From contig PLHW01000071.1 of NCBI GenBank assembly GCA_003139095.1, positions 1 to 64,000 of the forward strand: a stretch of 64,000 nt of DNA, written 5' to 3'. The DNA comes from Acidobacteriaceae bacterium (GTDB lineage Bacteria; Acidobacteriota; Terriglobia; Terriglobales; Acidobacteriaceae). The position numbers and the translations under genes were made by a program. Below are positions 1 to 10,382 of the stretch, one piece after another. Below the pieces are notes generated by a model. The model had not been told where the DNA came from, made no database searches, and worked only from the letters and a program-made list of their open reading frames with translations. Numbering within the stretch: position 1 is the first letter of the stretch; each line of letters starts with the position of its first letter.

Positions 1-235
1 GGATGGACGAACCTCTTGTGATCGAGTTGTCATGCCAATGGCACCGCTCGGTAGCGAAGTTCGGTTGTGATAACCGCTGAATGCATATAAGCGGGAAGCA
101 CTCCTCAAGATGAGATCTCCCAACCCTTAAGGGTAATGAAGGGCCCAGGTAGACTACCTGGTTGATAGGCAGGATGTTGAAGCGCAGTAATGCGTGTAGC
201 TTACCTGTACTAATCGCCCGTTCGGCTTGACCATA
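1..235 (+). rRNA. 23S ribosomal RNA, 3' end (partial)
   Basis: Conserved 23S 3'-terminal sequence (ggatggacgaacctct..., gataaccgctgaa.gcat.taagcgggaagc..., tgtactaatcgcccgttcggcttgacc). Confidence 0.93.
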
Positions 236-556
236 AAATTTACTCGGTGCATTCAACAGCCGTCAGCACTCAGCTATCCGCTTTCAGTTCGAACTTGTTC
301 GAAAGCTGATAGCGTCCTCAGGAAGCGTCAGAATCTGGACGCCACTGACCACAAGTACTGACGACTGGCGCCGACGAAATTGTAACGATCAAGGCTGATA
401 AAGCTGCGAAACACCCAATCTATTCAGTTGTGAGGCATCGTCCTCACGCTCTTTTACAAGTTTGCAGCTCCGATTCTGAAACGTAGCGCGATGCACCAGG
501 CGCCGCCGGAATCGAGCTCGAGGCTCGTAGCTCGTAGCTCGTAGCTGCTCCAAGTT

Positions 557-672
<116 letters not shown>

Positions 673-679
673 ATAAATA

Positions 680-712
680 AAGGCCAGTCTGAGAAATCAG
701 ATTGGCCTTTTC
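680..712 (+). terminator. Rho-independent terminator of the rRNA operon
   Basis: aaggccagtctgagaaatcagattggcctttt: long stem followed by T-run directly after 5S. Confidence 0.85.
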
Positions 713-1033
713 CGCTACCGCGAATCGGCCCTTTCTAAGCCACCTAACCATTCCCACCGAATCCGGAGGGCCGATCCGCCGGCATCAAGCTCTCAACGAT
801 ACGCGTCAGACCAAGACACGTTTGGCGGGTTGAATCCGCAAGCCCGCGTCGACACGCCGTTGTGGACCATCGATCCAGTTTTCATCGCAAGTACCACGTT
901 TCGAATCGTTAGCTTGAGGCCCGTACATAGGCTAGTGCGCTCCCTTTGTGTTGAGCAGCCATGCTTCCCCGCTGTCCTGGCTGGTGGAACTGGCCTCGCC
1001 GGAGTACCCCGCGACTGTCCCCTTTGAGGCCTG

Positions 1034-3616
1034 TTACGTCCCGTTGCCCGTCAGAGGGATTTTTTGCACGCTAGTGAGGGCGGAGTCTTTGATTGATAAA
1101 GTCCCAGTTCGCGTGCCCGTCTGCATGGGCGAGAAGGACACGTTGATAGTGCAGCTCTTGCCGACCGTTAGTTTGGCCGGGCAATTATTGGTTTCGGCGA
1201 AGTCTCCACTGATGGTGATGCCGGTGACTTTCAGCGGCGTCGCGCCAGGGTTGTCCACAGTAATGACTTGCGCGGCACTTGTGGTTCCCACCTTTTGCGC
1301 TGCGAAAGTGAGGCTGCTGGGCGTTAATCCGACGACCGGTTCATTCAACAGCACGGTTACGGAGCCTAAGTCGCCGGCCGTTGTTCCGTTGGCCGTCGCC
1401 AGATCCAATCCGCCATCGCCATTGAAATCCGCAGCTACGATTCCAGACGGCAATGCGCCGGATGTGAGCGTCACTCCGCTGCCGAACGTTCCATCGCCGT
1501 TTCCGGGGAAGATGGTGACGAACGCGAAGCTGCTGCCTGCACTCGCGGTGGAAACCGCCAGATCCAGATTACCGTCATTGTTGAAGTCGCCAACAACGAC
1601 TCCGTTCGCGTTGTTCAACGTGTCGTAAGGCACGGCCTTCTGAAACGTTCCGTCGCCGTTTCCCAACAGAACCTCGATTCCGCCAAAGGCGCTGTTCGTC
1701 GCCACCGCCAGGTCGATGATGCCGTTACCGCGGAAACTGCCAGCCGCGAGGAACAGTGGGCCGCCTCCTCCCGCTGCAGGGTAGTCCACTTTCGGAAGGA
1801 AAGTGCCGGACCCGTCGGCCTTGTTTAGCAGAATGGAGACTGTGCCGCCGCGCTGGTCGGCAACCGCGAGATCGGGCCAGCCATCGCCGTTGAAATCGCC
1901 GACGGTGACCCCGTACGGGAAGCTTCCGGTCGCGTACGTGGCGAAAGTCGGAAAAGCGCCGGTTCCGTTGCCGAGCAGGACAGATACGGTATTTTCAGTT
2001 TCGTCAGTCGCGACGATATCGAGATTGCCATCTTTGTTGAAATCGCCCACTGCGATGCCATAACCGTAGCCGTTGATTGGGTATTGCGTGTAGGTCGGGA
2101 AGGTTCCCGTGCCCGAGTTGAGCAACACGGAGATGCTGCCGCTGCCTCCGAAATTCATCACGGCGATATCTGCTTTGCCGTCGTTGTTGAAGTCGCCCGC
2201 CGCTACGGCGTTCGGACCGATTGGCAGCGCGTAGTTTACGGGTGCATCGAATGTCCCATTGCCTTTGTTTTTCAGTATGGAAAACTCGTAAGGAGTGTCG
2301 GCGTAGGTGATCGGAACAATCAGGTCCGGCTTGCCGTTTCCGGTAAGATCCGCCGCTGCAATTCCGCTGTAGGCTCCAGTAACGCTTTCATTGCCCACGG
2401 CGTAATCGGTGCGTGCGCCAAACATGTCTTTTCCGTTGCTCAGCAGTACCGAGATCGTAGCGATCGTGACTCCGAAGGGGCCGCCGTTGTCCGAGGTAAC
2501 TATGTCAAGTTTGCCGTCACCGTTGAAGTCCGCAGCGGCTATGCCACTCGGGCCATAGTTGGTGCCGAACACGACTGGGGCTTTCAGTGTTCCCGAGCCA
2601 CTCCCGGGCAAAACGGAAACCATGTCGTAGGTTCCGTCATTCGTGACCGCGACGTCGAGTTTGCCGTCGCCGTTGAAGTCGCCGAGCGCAACTTGATACG
2701 CAAGGGCAGGAACGTCATAAGCCTTCGCCGCTTTAAAAGTTCCGTTGCCGTTCGAGATCAGTACAACGACTGCACTCCCGCAAGCCGCGACAATGTCGAG
2801 CCTGCGATTATCGCTAAGGGCGCCGGCGGCGAGGCTGAGGCAACCGCCGACCGCCGCGGTGGAATAGTCCATGTGCGTCTGAAATGTTCCGTTGCCATTG
2901 CCGAGCCGCACAGAGATCGTCTCGCTGTCTACGTTGGCGGTCGCCAGATCCAGCTTCCCGTCGCCGTTGAAGTCGCCCACGATCACCATCCGCGGATCCT
3001 CCGCAGTTGCGTAGGTGACCGGAGCCTGGAAGGTTCCGTCGCCGTTGCCGAGCATGATGTCGACGCCCGAGGCTGCCAACTCCGAGTCGGAGACGGCTAC
3101 GTCGAGTCTGCCGTCGCCGTTGAAATCGCCGACCGCAATGCTGCCGCCCTGGAAGCCCGCGACGGTGGACTTGAATGGCTCTTGGAAGGTTCCGTCTCCG
3201 TTTCCTAAAAGCACGGCGACTCTGGCATCGTTAAAACCGTAGACGACGACAATGTCGAGTTTGCCGTCGCCGTTGAAATCGCCCACGGCGATACCGCTGG
3301 GCGCTGCACCCACCGCATAATCGACGTGAGCAGCGAAGGTTCCGTCTCCTTTTCCGAGCAATACAGAGACAGTGTTCGCCGTGTCGTTATTGCCAGTGAC
3401 GACGTCAATGAGGCCGTTGCCCCTGAAGTCGCCCACGGCCACCACCGCCGGGCCTGTACCCGTGACGAAATCAGCGCGGTTGAACATAAAGGTCTGGGCC
3501 GAAGCCAGCGGACTGGCCACGCTGGCCAGCACCGCAACGACAAAGGCAATCAGCGTCAGCGTTGTACTTGCCCGTAGAACTCTAGTTGCGAATTGTTGTT
3601 GCACGAAGTTGGTCAT
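1034..3616 (-). CDS. Secreted VCBS/FG-GAP repeat protein with C-terminal Ig-like (choice-of-anchor) domain
   Basis: Signal peptide; many 'GDFNGDGKLDIAV...VSVLLGNGDGTF' repeats; C-terminus PSSLTFAAQKVGTTSAAQVITVDNPG...FSPMQTGTRTGTL. Confidence 0.9.
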   Translation of the reverse strand: MTNFVQQQFATRVLRASTTLTLIAFVVAVLASVASPLASAQTFMFNRADFVTGTGPAVVAVGDFRGNGLIDVVTGNNDTANTVSVLLGKGDGTFAAHVDYAVGAAPSGIAVGDFNGDGKLDIVVVYGFNDARVAVLLGNGDGTFQEPFKSTVAGFQGGSIAVGDFNGDGRLDVAVSDSELAASGVDIMLGNGDGTFQAPVTYATAEDPRMVIVGDFNGDGKLDLATANVDSETISVRLGNGNGTFQTHMDYSTAAVGGCLSLAAGALSDNRRLDIVAACGSAVVVLISNGNGTFKAAKAYDVPALAYQVALGDFNGDGKLDVAVTNDGTYDMVSVLPGSGSGTLKAPVVFGTNYGPSGIAAADFNGDGKLDIVTSDNGGPFGVTIATISVLLSNGKDMFGARTDYAVGNESVTGAYSGIAAADLTGNGKPDLIVPITYADTPYEFSILKNKGNGTFDAPVNYALPIGPNAVAAGDFNNDGKADIAVMNFGGSGSISVLLNSGTGTFPTYTQYPINGYGYGIAVGDFNKDGNLDIVATDETENTVSVLLGNGTGAFPTFATYATGSFPYGVTVGDFNGDGWPDLAVADQRGGTVSILLNKADGSGTFLPKVDYPAAGGGGPLFLAAGSFRGNGIIDLAVATNSAFGGIEVLLGNGDGTFQKAVPYDTLNNANGVVVGDFNNDGNLDLAVSTASAGSSFAFVTIFPGNGDGTFGSGVTLTSGALPSGIVAADFNGDGGLDLATANGTTAGDLGSVTVLLNEPVVGLTPSSLTFAAQKVGTTSAAQVITVDNPGATPLKVTGITISGDFAETNNCPAKLTVGKSCTINVSFSPMQTGTRTGTLSIKDSALTSVQKIPLTGNGT

Positions 3617-3676
3617 AGTCCTGCTCCTCGTATTCGATTTCTTCTTTTTCGCGTGCTGGCCCGTTCGGCGAGTCGA

Positions 3677-4687
3677 TTACGGTCCGACCGTGGCCTCATA
3701 CCCGTACACCGTTCCTGAGTTGTCGACATATTCGCCAACGATTACGCCTTTGTTGCTGAGGGCAGAGGGTATGGTTACGGCTGGCGGCCCAAAAGGTACA
3801 TCGGCGTTGGTGAAATGTCCGCCCTGATAGATGAAAGCATGCTGAGTGTAGTAAATGACTCCGTTGACGGTCATCGGTTCTCCATACCCGCCAACGATCA
3901 CACCCTGGTTGTTGATGCCGCCGAGATAGTTCTGTGAGTAGCCGCCGGGATAGTCGATGGTCGTGAACGTGCCATTCTGGAGCAGGAATCCATGGGCGCT
4001 GCCGTCGCTGTTACCATATTGGCCGACGATCTCACCGGTTTTGTTAATTCCAAATGCGTTCGTGTAGGCCGCGCCCGGTACGTCGATACTGGTGAAGACG
4101 CCCTTGGCAAGAAGAAACCCGTGGGCAAGACCGCAGCAATACCAAACCCCGACGATGTCTCCGGACTTGTTGATTGCGTTGGCTGTGGAAAGGCTTGCGC
4201 CGGGATAGTCAATGGTGGTCCAGGTTTTGCCAGCCAGTTCGAACCCCTGTTCGCCATTAGAAGCCGTCCCGTATTGTCCAACGATTACGCCGGAGTCGTT
4301 CATGCCATTCGGTTCGGTATATGTCGAGCCTGGATAGTTGACTTCGGTAAACTTCGTGCCCTTGAGGAGAAAACCGCCACCGGCTAATTCTGGCCCATAG
4401 GCGCCGACAATCTCGCCCTTATCGTTGACGCCGTAAGCAATGGTCTCCATCTGTCCAGGAAAGTCGACCATTCCGAAAGTGAAGCTTATGTCAGGTGAGC
4501 CTGGTGACTGCGCCTGACGGCTTGGGTTACTCGTTGGCTGAGCTTTCATTCTGGAAGTCAGAAGTCCGAGGCGAGAGTGGGCGGGCCCATAGGAATCGCC
4601 GCTGGGAGTAAGTTGGCCAAAAGCGCCAGTCAACAAACTTACTGTCGACAGTACGAGTAACACTAACTGTGTCTTTAGGTGGTTCAT
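3677..4687 (-). CDS. Secreted HAF-repeat protein
   Basis: Signal peptide; repeated 'F.TIDYPG...GINN.GEIVG.Y' units. Confidence 0.85.
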   Translation of the reverse strand: MNHLKTQLVLLVLSTVSLLTGAFGQLTPSGDSYGPAHSRLGLLTSRMKAQPTSNPSRQAQSPGSPDISFTFGMVDFPGQMETIAYGVNDKGEIVGAYGPELAGGGFLLKGTKFTEVNYPGSTYTEPNGMNDSGVIVGQYGTASNGEQGFELAGKTWTTIDYPGASLSTANAINKSGDIVGVWYCCGLAHGFLLAKGVFTSIDVPGAAYTNAFGINKTGEIVGQYGNSDGSAHGFLLQNGTFTTIDYPGGYSQNYLGGINNQGVIVGGYGEPMTVNGVIYYTQHAFIYQGGHFTNADVPFGPPAVTIPSALSNKGVIVGEYVDNSGTVYGYEATVGP

Positions 4688-4801
4688 GGCACGCTCCAGA
4701 CTGTTTCTTGTCAGATCACTTTCGGACTACGAACTTGCCGACTGCGCGGGAGGGGCCATGACTCGCAGCCTTGGCCCCCTCCAACGCAGGTTGAGCAGTG
4801 G

Positions 4802-7414
4802 CTACTTCTGGTTGACTTCGGGTCGATGGGCCTGCCTGGCCACATGGGGCAATGGAGCTACCTTGGGCAGCACTGGCTTCGGCGGAGCGGCAAGAGTGAT
4901 CGACCGCGCCGGCGAGGCGTTGCCGCGATGCAGGTCGGGCCGTTGATGGTGCACGATCTGCTCGCTTCCCGGCGGTGGCGCCTCGTAGCCAATCCGCGAG
5001 CTTGTGGGTGCTCCGATGGCTTCGGGATAGAGGTAGCGGCCACGATCGGCAGGATCTTTTTCGACCTCGACCGGAATCCGGTTCGCGTTGGCAAAGGCAT
5101 CCTGGCGAATGCCCGTCACTTGCCAGGAGACTTTCACGTTGGGCTTGTCGGTGCGAATGCCGAATTGGTTGCTACTGATCTCGGAAGCCACGATGGCCTG
5201 CGCGAACTGGCCGATTACGGTCAACTGATAGCGGAAATCGCGGTTGAGCGCCTCGAACCAATCCGGCAGGGTGACCGTGGCCAGACCAGCGCTATCGGTG
5301 GTGATGGTCCCGTCATAGATGTTCTTCATATCGGGCGATTCGACAAAGGAGTGGTAGAGATACTTGTTGGCGGGATCGAGCGGGTGGTCAATCTTGAACG
5401 AGCCACCGCCTTTGGAGAGCGTGCCGACCACGTTGACTCCGCTGCCGGAAGCCACCAAAGCGTCGGTATTGTTGACGCGAAGGTGTACGGTTTCACCGAC
5501 TTTGGCGTTAAGGTACGTTTCGCCGTTGTTGCCTGCGGTCAGGGTGTAGTTGTTACAGCCCGACATGCCGCCCTGGCTGAGTTGGAGGGCGATACGATTA
5601 TCCCCAGCACCGCATCCCGGGTCTCCAATGATCGCCAGAACACTAGCACCGCCGCTCACCAGATACGGCATAGACGCTTGGAAGACCGCGCCTCCGGCGG
5701 TCGTTGTGATGTTTTCGGCGTAGATCGTGGCTGCACCACTACTGTCGTTGAGGAAGATAGAGGCCCAGTTATTATCGGCGGTCCCAAGTACGCCTGTCCC
5801 ACCGGCGCCCCCATAGTCGCCCCACACGCCGGTATTGTGCGAAACGGTCTCCCCTGTATTGCTGAGGCCGGACGAAGCCCCGTAAACGCCGACAGTGGGA
5901 CTGCCGCCCACCACGCCATAGGGCGCACCCTCCGTCGAAAAAACTATCGATCCGGGGAAGCCTACTACGCCCGCGAACGGACTCGAACCCGTAACGCCCC
6001 AGCCACCAGGCGACAGCGCTTGGCCGAGCACACCAAACGTAGACCCCGTTGAGGCGGCTTCGTATCCGTATACGCCGACGCCAGAGGTGGACGCCGCCGC
6101 ACCGGTTACGCCATACGTGGTCCCCGTTGGGGCGTTCGAAGCGCCCTGGACGCCGGTGCCAGAAGTGGACACCGTGGAGCCGCCCACACCAACCGTCGTC
6201 CCCGTGGGCTCGCCCGCGGTGCCGTACACGCCATAACCACTAACTGAACTAGTCCCGCCCCACACGCCCGCCGTGGTCCCCGAATCGGAGTCCACAAAGC
6301 CATATACGCCATAGCCAGCGGGCGATTCCGTCTGACCGTACACGCCATAGGTCAGACCCGTTGTCGAGAATGCCTCTCCAAATACGGCAAAGCCAGAAGA
6401 GGACATTGTCTGGCCTTCCACTCCAATCGTAGCCCCCGTTGTGGCCGCCGCGTAACCTCCTACGCCAGCCGCAAAGGTTGCGGTGCTGGTAGTGCTGCCG
6501 GTGACGCCGAAAGGGTTGCCCGTATTGGCCGTAACTGTGCCGTCCACCGTCTGACTCGTCGTGAACGTGTTGACCGCGCCCAACTGCGCGTACAAGGCAT
6601 TGGTCGCCGCCGTGTTCAGACTGAGCGTGACGTTGCCGCTCGTGCCACCGCCGGTCAGATCCATCCCTGCCGTCACGCCCGTGATCGTGCCCGTGCCCGG
6701 AGAAGCGCAGGCCCACGCGCTGCCGTTCCATTGCAGAATCTGGCTCGACGCGCAGGTATTCGTCAGCGACAGGTTCAGCGTGCCGCTGGTGCCTCCGCCG
6801 ATCAGCCCGCTGCCCGCGGCCGTGGTGATGCCGGTGATTCCAGTGCCGCCGCCGCCGGCGAATACGATATCCAACTCCGCCGTGTGGCTCGTCTTCGTGG
6901 CTTCCTTGCTGTCGAAGGTCGCGCTCAGCGGACTGTTCGCCACCAGCGCGATGCCGTCATTGGGAGTTCCGCTCAACCACGCCTGCACCGCTGCCGTGAC
7001 GTCCACCAGGATGTACTGGTTCTTATCAGCGGAGGTGAGCGGCACGCTGGCCTGAATTGTGGTTCCGAGCGCCGGAGCGTTGCTGGCGTCGATCGTGCTC
7101 TCGGACCAGGTGCCGTTGACGTAATCGACGTTGAAGCTGCCCGCCGTGGTCACACCATCGACGAAGAGCTTGAGCGTGGCCTTAGTGATGTCGGCGCTGG
7201 TGTACCCGGAAGGAATCGACGACAGATTGAATTGAATGAAGGTGGTTTGCGTACTCTCAACGTCGAGAGTCGTCGCGGCACCGAAGTTCTTGGTGGGAGT
7301 TGCCGTATTGGTGTAGGAATCGCCGCTGGGAGTAAGTTGGCCAAAGGCGGTACTCGCCAGCATGATCAGAGACAGAAGTGAAGCCAGGCGCAGATGAGTG
7401 GTCAGGTTTTTCAT
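4802..7414 (-). CDS. Secreted DNRLRE-domain protein with Gly-rich YGVYG repeats
   Basis: MKNLTTHLRLASLLSLIMLASTAFG signal; N-terminal DNRLRE-like region (TTLDVESTQTTFIQFNLSSIPSG...ATLKLFVDG); central GVYG/GVTG repeats; conserved C-terminal module KIDHPLDPANKYLYHSFVESPDMKNIYDGT. Confidence 0.85.
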   Translation of the reverse strand: MKNLTTHLRLASLLSLIMLASTAFGQLTPSGDSYTNTATPTKNFGAATTLDVESTQTTFIQFNLSSIPSGYTSADITKATLKLFVDGVTTAGSFNVDYVNGTWSESTIDASNAPALGTTIQASVPLTSADKNQYILVDVTAAVQAWLSGTPNDGIALVANSPLSATFDSKEATKTSHTAELDIVFAGGGGTGITGITTAAGSGLIGGGTSGTLNLSLTNTCASSQILQWNGSAWACASPGTGTITGVTAGMDLTGGGTSGNVTLSLNTAATNALYAQLGAVNTFTTSQTVDGTVTANTGNPFGVTGSTTSTATFAAGVGGYAAATTGATIGVEGQTMSSSGFAVFGEAFSTTGLTYGVYGQTESPAGYGVYGFVDSDSGTTAGVWGGTSSVSGYGVYGTAGEPTGTTVGVGGSTVSTSGTGVQGASNAPTGTTYGVTGAAASTSGVGVYGYEAASTGSTFGVLGQALSPGGWGVTGSSPFAGVVGFPGSIVFSTEGAPYGVVGGSPTVGVYGASSGLSNTGETVSHNTGVWGDYGGAGGTGVLGTADNNWASIFLNDSSGAATIYAENITTTAGGAVFQASMPYLVSGGASVLAIIGDPGCGAGDNRIALQLSQGGMSGCNNYTLTAGNNGETYLNAKVGETVHLRVNNTDALVASGSGVNVVGTLSKGGGSFKIDHPLDPANKYLYHSFVESPDMKNIYDGTITTDSAGLATVTLPDWFEALNRDFRYQLTVIGQFAQAIVASEISSNQFGIRTDKPNVKVSWQVTGIRQDAFANANRIPVEVEKDPADRGRYLYPEAIGAPTSSRIGYEAPPPGSEQIVHHQRPDLHRGNASPARSITLAAPPKPVLPKVAPLPHVARQAHRPEVNQK

Positions 7415-7672
7415 AAATCTCTCCAAGTGTGTTTTTGTTTGCTTGCCGTTCGTGATTTCCTTGCAAACTCGTTTTCGGCACAGCTAACGCAGACGCGTTG
7501 TTTTTTGTTTTCACTGCCCTCTGGGAGCGAACAGATTCTCCGCCAAGGGGCCCAATGATCCGGGTTGAAGTAACCTTCAACCCGGATCTCGCGCCGGAAC
7601 AAAGATCATCTGGTAAGGTCTCCAGGCGCGGTTGATGATGAGTTGCGGCAAGGAAGCCCTGCCTCAACCCAG

Positions 7673-8878
7673 CTACGGAGTCACTTTGTAAACAACGCCG
7701 ATGCCGAACGAGCCACCGCCAACGGTGGTGCCGTAGAGATTGCCTTGCTTGTCGAGGATCAGGCCTGCGTCAGGTTCCGCCCCGTCCGCACCGCCGGTAA
7801 AGGTGTAGAGCACGGTATGCGTGCCTGACGGCGAGATCTCAAACACAGTGCCGTCGCCATTACCGCCGTTGTAGGTCGTGCCAAATAGGTTGCCCGCTTG
7901 ATCGCGGACCAAGCCGGCTGTTGGATTGGCCCCGTCCGGGCCGCCCGCAAAGGTATAGAGCACTGTCTCGGTGCCCGATGCGGAGACCTTGAACACGATC
8001 CCGGCGCTGGAGGATCCACCGTCGGTGGTTGTGCCGTACAGATTGCCCTTGCTATCGAGAATCACTCCTCCGAATGGAGTGGCTCCATCCGACCCACCGG
8101 CGAAGCTATGGAGCACCGTTTCCGTGCCTGACGGGGTTAGCTTGTAAACCGTGCCAAGGCCAAAAGCTCCGCCCTGCAAAGTTGTCCCGTAGAAATTTCC
8201 CTGCTTATCTTCGACCACGCCCGCATACGGACGACCTCCATCCGTGCCGCCCGTGAAGCTGTACAGCACGCTCTCCGTGCCGGCGGCACTAAACTCAAAC
8301 ACCACTCCGTCTTCAAAAGTGCCGCCGGAGTAGCCCGTGCCATAGAGGGTGCCTGCCTTGTCGAGAATCAGGTTCTCACCATAGGGATCGGCACCATCTG
8401 CCCCGCCCGTGAACGCATAGAGCACCGTGTGCACGCCTTTCGGGCTGACCTTGTACAAAGTGCCGTAGGTGTCGTTGTCTCCGGTGTAGATAGTCGCGCC
8501 GTAGAGATAGCCCTTCTTGCCGCGCACCAAGCCTGCGTAGGGATTTGCACCTTCTGCCTGACCGGCGAAGCTATAAAGGACCGTTTCTTTTCCGTCGGGA
8601 GCCAGTTTGAATACTGTGCCGAGGCCAGAGCTGCCGCCGTTGTCGGTTGTCCCGTAGATGTTCCCCGCCGCATCAAGGGTCACGCCTGCGACAGGATTTG
8701 CACCGTCAGGTTTTCCCAAGAAGTTGTAGAGAACGGTCTCCGATTGTGCTTGCGCCGGGCGGACGGCGCCGAGCAGCAACACGCAGACGAGAGTCAGCGC
8801 CGCCGAGGTTGGTTTCCACAAGAAACGGGAAACATCGAAACTCTTTCCTATAGCGATATTCTTGTTTTCTGAATTCAT
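7673..8878 (-). CDS. Choice-of-anchor tandem repeat (GloVer-type) protein
   Basis: Repeats 'GTETVLYSFAGG.DGANP.AGL..D..GNLYGTT..GG....GTVFKV' plus signal-like N-terminus. Confidence 0.85.
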   Translation of the reverse strand: MNSENKNIAIGKSFDVSRFLWKPTSAALTLVCVLLLGAVRPAQAQSETVLYNFLGKPDGANPVAGVTLDAAGNIYGTTDNGGSSGLGTVFKLAPDGKETVLYSFAGQAEGANPYAGLVRGKKGYLYGATIYTGDNDTYGTLYKVSPKGVHTVLYAFTGGADGADPYGENLILDKAGTLYGTGYSGGTFEDGVVFEFSAAGTESVLYSFTGGTDGGRPYAGVVEDKQGNFYGTTLQGGAFGLGTVYKLTPSGTETVLHSFAGGSDGATPFGGVILDSKGNLYGTTTDGGSSSAGIVFKVSASGTETVLYTFAGGPDGANPTAGLVRDQAGNLFGTTYNGGNGDGTVFEISPSGTHTVLYTFTGGADGAEPDAGLILDKQGNLYGTTVGGGSFGIGVVYKVTP

Positions 8879-8987
8879 GGTTGTTCTCCTGGGGTAGATT
8901 TCTCTTTCTTGTTAAGCTGCCGGGCCGGGACGCCGTGATTCACCGGGACGTACCATCCACCGGAAAAGGTTCTTTCGAAACAGCCGT

Positions 8988-10028
8988 CTACGGCGTTGCC
9001 AGGAACGAGACAGTAAGCCCGGCAGCGTCCTGGTAGTTCCCGAGCACCACGCCGTTGTTATTGATGTCATCTAGAAACGTGTAAGGTTCGCCTGGGATCG
9101 TGAGCGTCGTGTAGACCCCTCCGCTCAACACAAATCCCTGCGTCAAGCTGGGATCGCTGGTGAAGTAAACCCCGACGATGACGCCGGCGTCGTTGATGGC
9201 GATGGCTTCGGTATCCACCGCCCCTGGGACTTCGATCGAAGTGTAGGTTCCCCCGCTCAGCAAGTAGCCCTGGTTACCGTTTGAGTCTGGGCTGATGTAA
9301 ACGCCGACTATATCCCCATTGTTGTTGACGTCCTCGGCAAAGGTGTAGGTCGCGCCCGGGTAGTTGAACGAGGTATAGGTGCCTCCGATCAGCGTGAACC
9401 CCTGCGATATCCCGCCATCGGACCACGAGCCGACAATTTCGCCCGAGTTGTTTATCGAATAGACGAAGGTCCCCTTGCTGCCGGCAAACGGTACGTCAAT
9501 CGTGGTGAAATATCTGTCGCTCATCTCAAAACCATGGGTAACACCCGAGCCGTCTACGTATTGGCCGACGATCTGGCCCAAATCATTGATGTCAATTGGA
9601 ACCGCGTTATGGGGATAAGTCACCGCCTCGTAGGTCTCCTTGATAGTTTTCGTTCCCGACACATGCGAGAGAAATGCGCCGGCACTGTAGATTCCAACGA
9701 TGTCAATCTTTGAAGTGGTCGCACCCGGGTTGAGGCCACTCGCATCTGTGTCAAGGGAGCCGGGGAAGCTGAGCAGGGTGTAGGTGTAGGATGGCGCCCC
9801 CGGCGTCTTTGCCTGATGGCTTGCCGCTTGCGCCGCGGCGGTTGCCGGATTCTTACCCGGAAGCTTGGACGCGAGTCCAACCTGGGCCAAGCTGGTGGAC
9901 GGGATCAGCGCTGTTCCCAACAGACTCAGCGCCAGTGCGAAACTCTTCAAAGTTTGCCTTGTCACAAAACGCTCCTTAATTGCTTCTTTGAATTTCGAAT
10001 CTTCCCCCTCTCGAACTCCTGGACTCAT
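8988..10028 (-). CDS. Secreted HAF-repeat protein (paralogue of 3677..4687)
   Basis: 'TTIDVPFAGSKGTFVYSINNSGEIVGSW' type repeats; ATG at 10028 overlaps the TGA of the upstream gene (ATGA). Confidence 0.75.
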   Translation of the reverse strand: MSPGVREGEDSKFKEAIKERFVTRQTLKSFALALSLLGTALIPSTSLAQVGLASKLPGKNPATAAAQAASHQAKTPGAPSYTYTLLSFPGSLDTDASGLNPGATTSKIDIVGIYSAGAFLSHVSGTKTIKETYEAVTYPHNAVPIDINDLGQIVGQYVDGSGVTHGFEMSDRYFTTIDVPFAGSKGTFVYSINNSGEIVGSWSDGGISQGFTLIGGTYTSFNYPGATYTFAEDVNNNGDIVGVYISPDSNGNQGYLLSGGTYTSIEVPGAVDTEAIAINDAGVIVGVYFTSDPSLTQGFVLSGGVYTTLTIPGEPYTFLDDINNNGVVLGNYQDAAGLTVSFLATP

Positions 10029-10294
10029 GGGGAAGTACCATCCACCGGCAAGTCGGTCTGCGCAGTCGAATCCTGTTGAAGACGAAGTCTTGCTTGCTCC
10101 GCCTGCGCTGGGGCCAGCTTCTGTCCGCAAAGCGGGCAGTTGTCGAAGCCCGCCGCCACGCCACCCACCAGCAGGGTCATGCCTTGCCGCTCGACGGTGA
10201 CCTCAGTGCGCACGGTGCGGCTTGTGCCGCCATCGCTCGTATCAGAACGGAAAGAGCTTGCCCGCTGAGTCAGCCATTGGTAGAGTCGGTGCAT
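10025..10294 (-). CDS. Small conserved hypothetical protein with CPLCG half zinc-ribbon
   Basis: 89 aa ORF with 'NCPLCGQKL'; 4-bp stop/start overlap with the downstream HAF gene. Confidence 0.6.
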   Translation of the reverse strand: MHRLYQWLTQRASSFRSDTSDGGTSRTVRTEVTVERQGMTLLVGGVAAGFDNCPLCGQKLAPAQAEQARLRLQQDSTAQTDLPVDGTSP

Positions 10295-10382
10295 TGCGAC
10301 CTCGTCGTTCAGGCCGCGAATGTTGCTTCAGTCGCGCGATAAAGGCCAGTGATTCATTCTGAAAGATCCTGAAAAGTTGTGA

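Noticed and set aside
2084-3208. 374-aa plus-strand ORF inside the VCBS gene
   Set aside because: Antisense of periodic FG-GAP repeats; repetitive V/E/A composition is a by-product.
4679-6052. 457-aa plus-strand ORF
   Set aside because: Antisense of the DNRLRE protein, no recognisable domain.
5940-6500. CRISPR-like periodic repeats
   Set aside because: Periodicity is coding (GVYG/GVTG repeats in the DNRLRE protein); no true repeat-spacer structure. No CRISPR array seen in the window.
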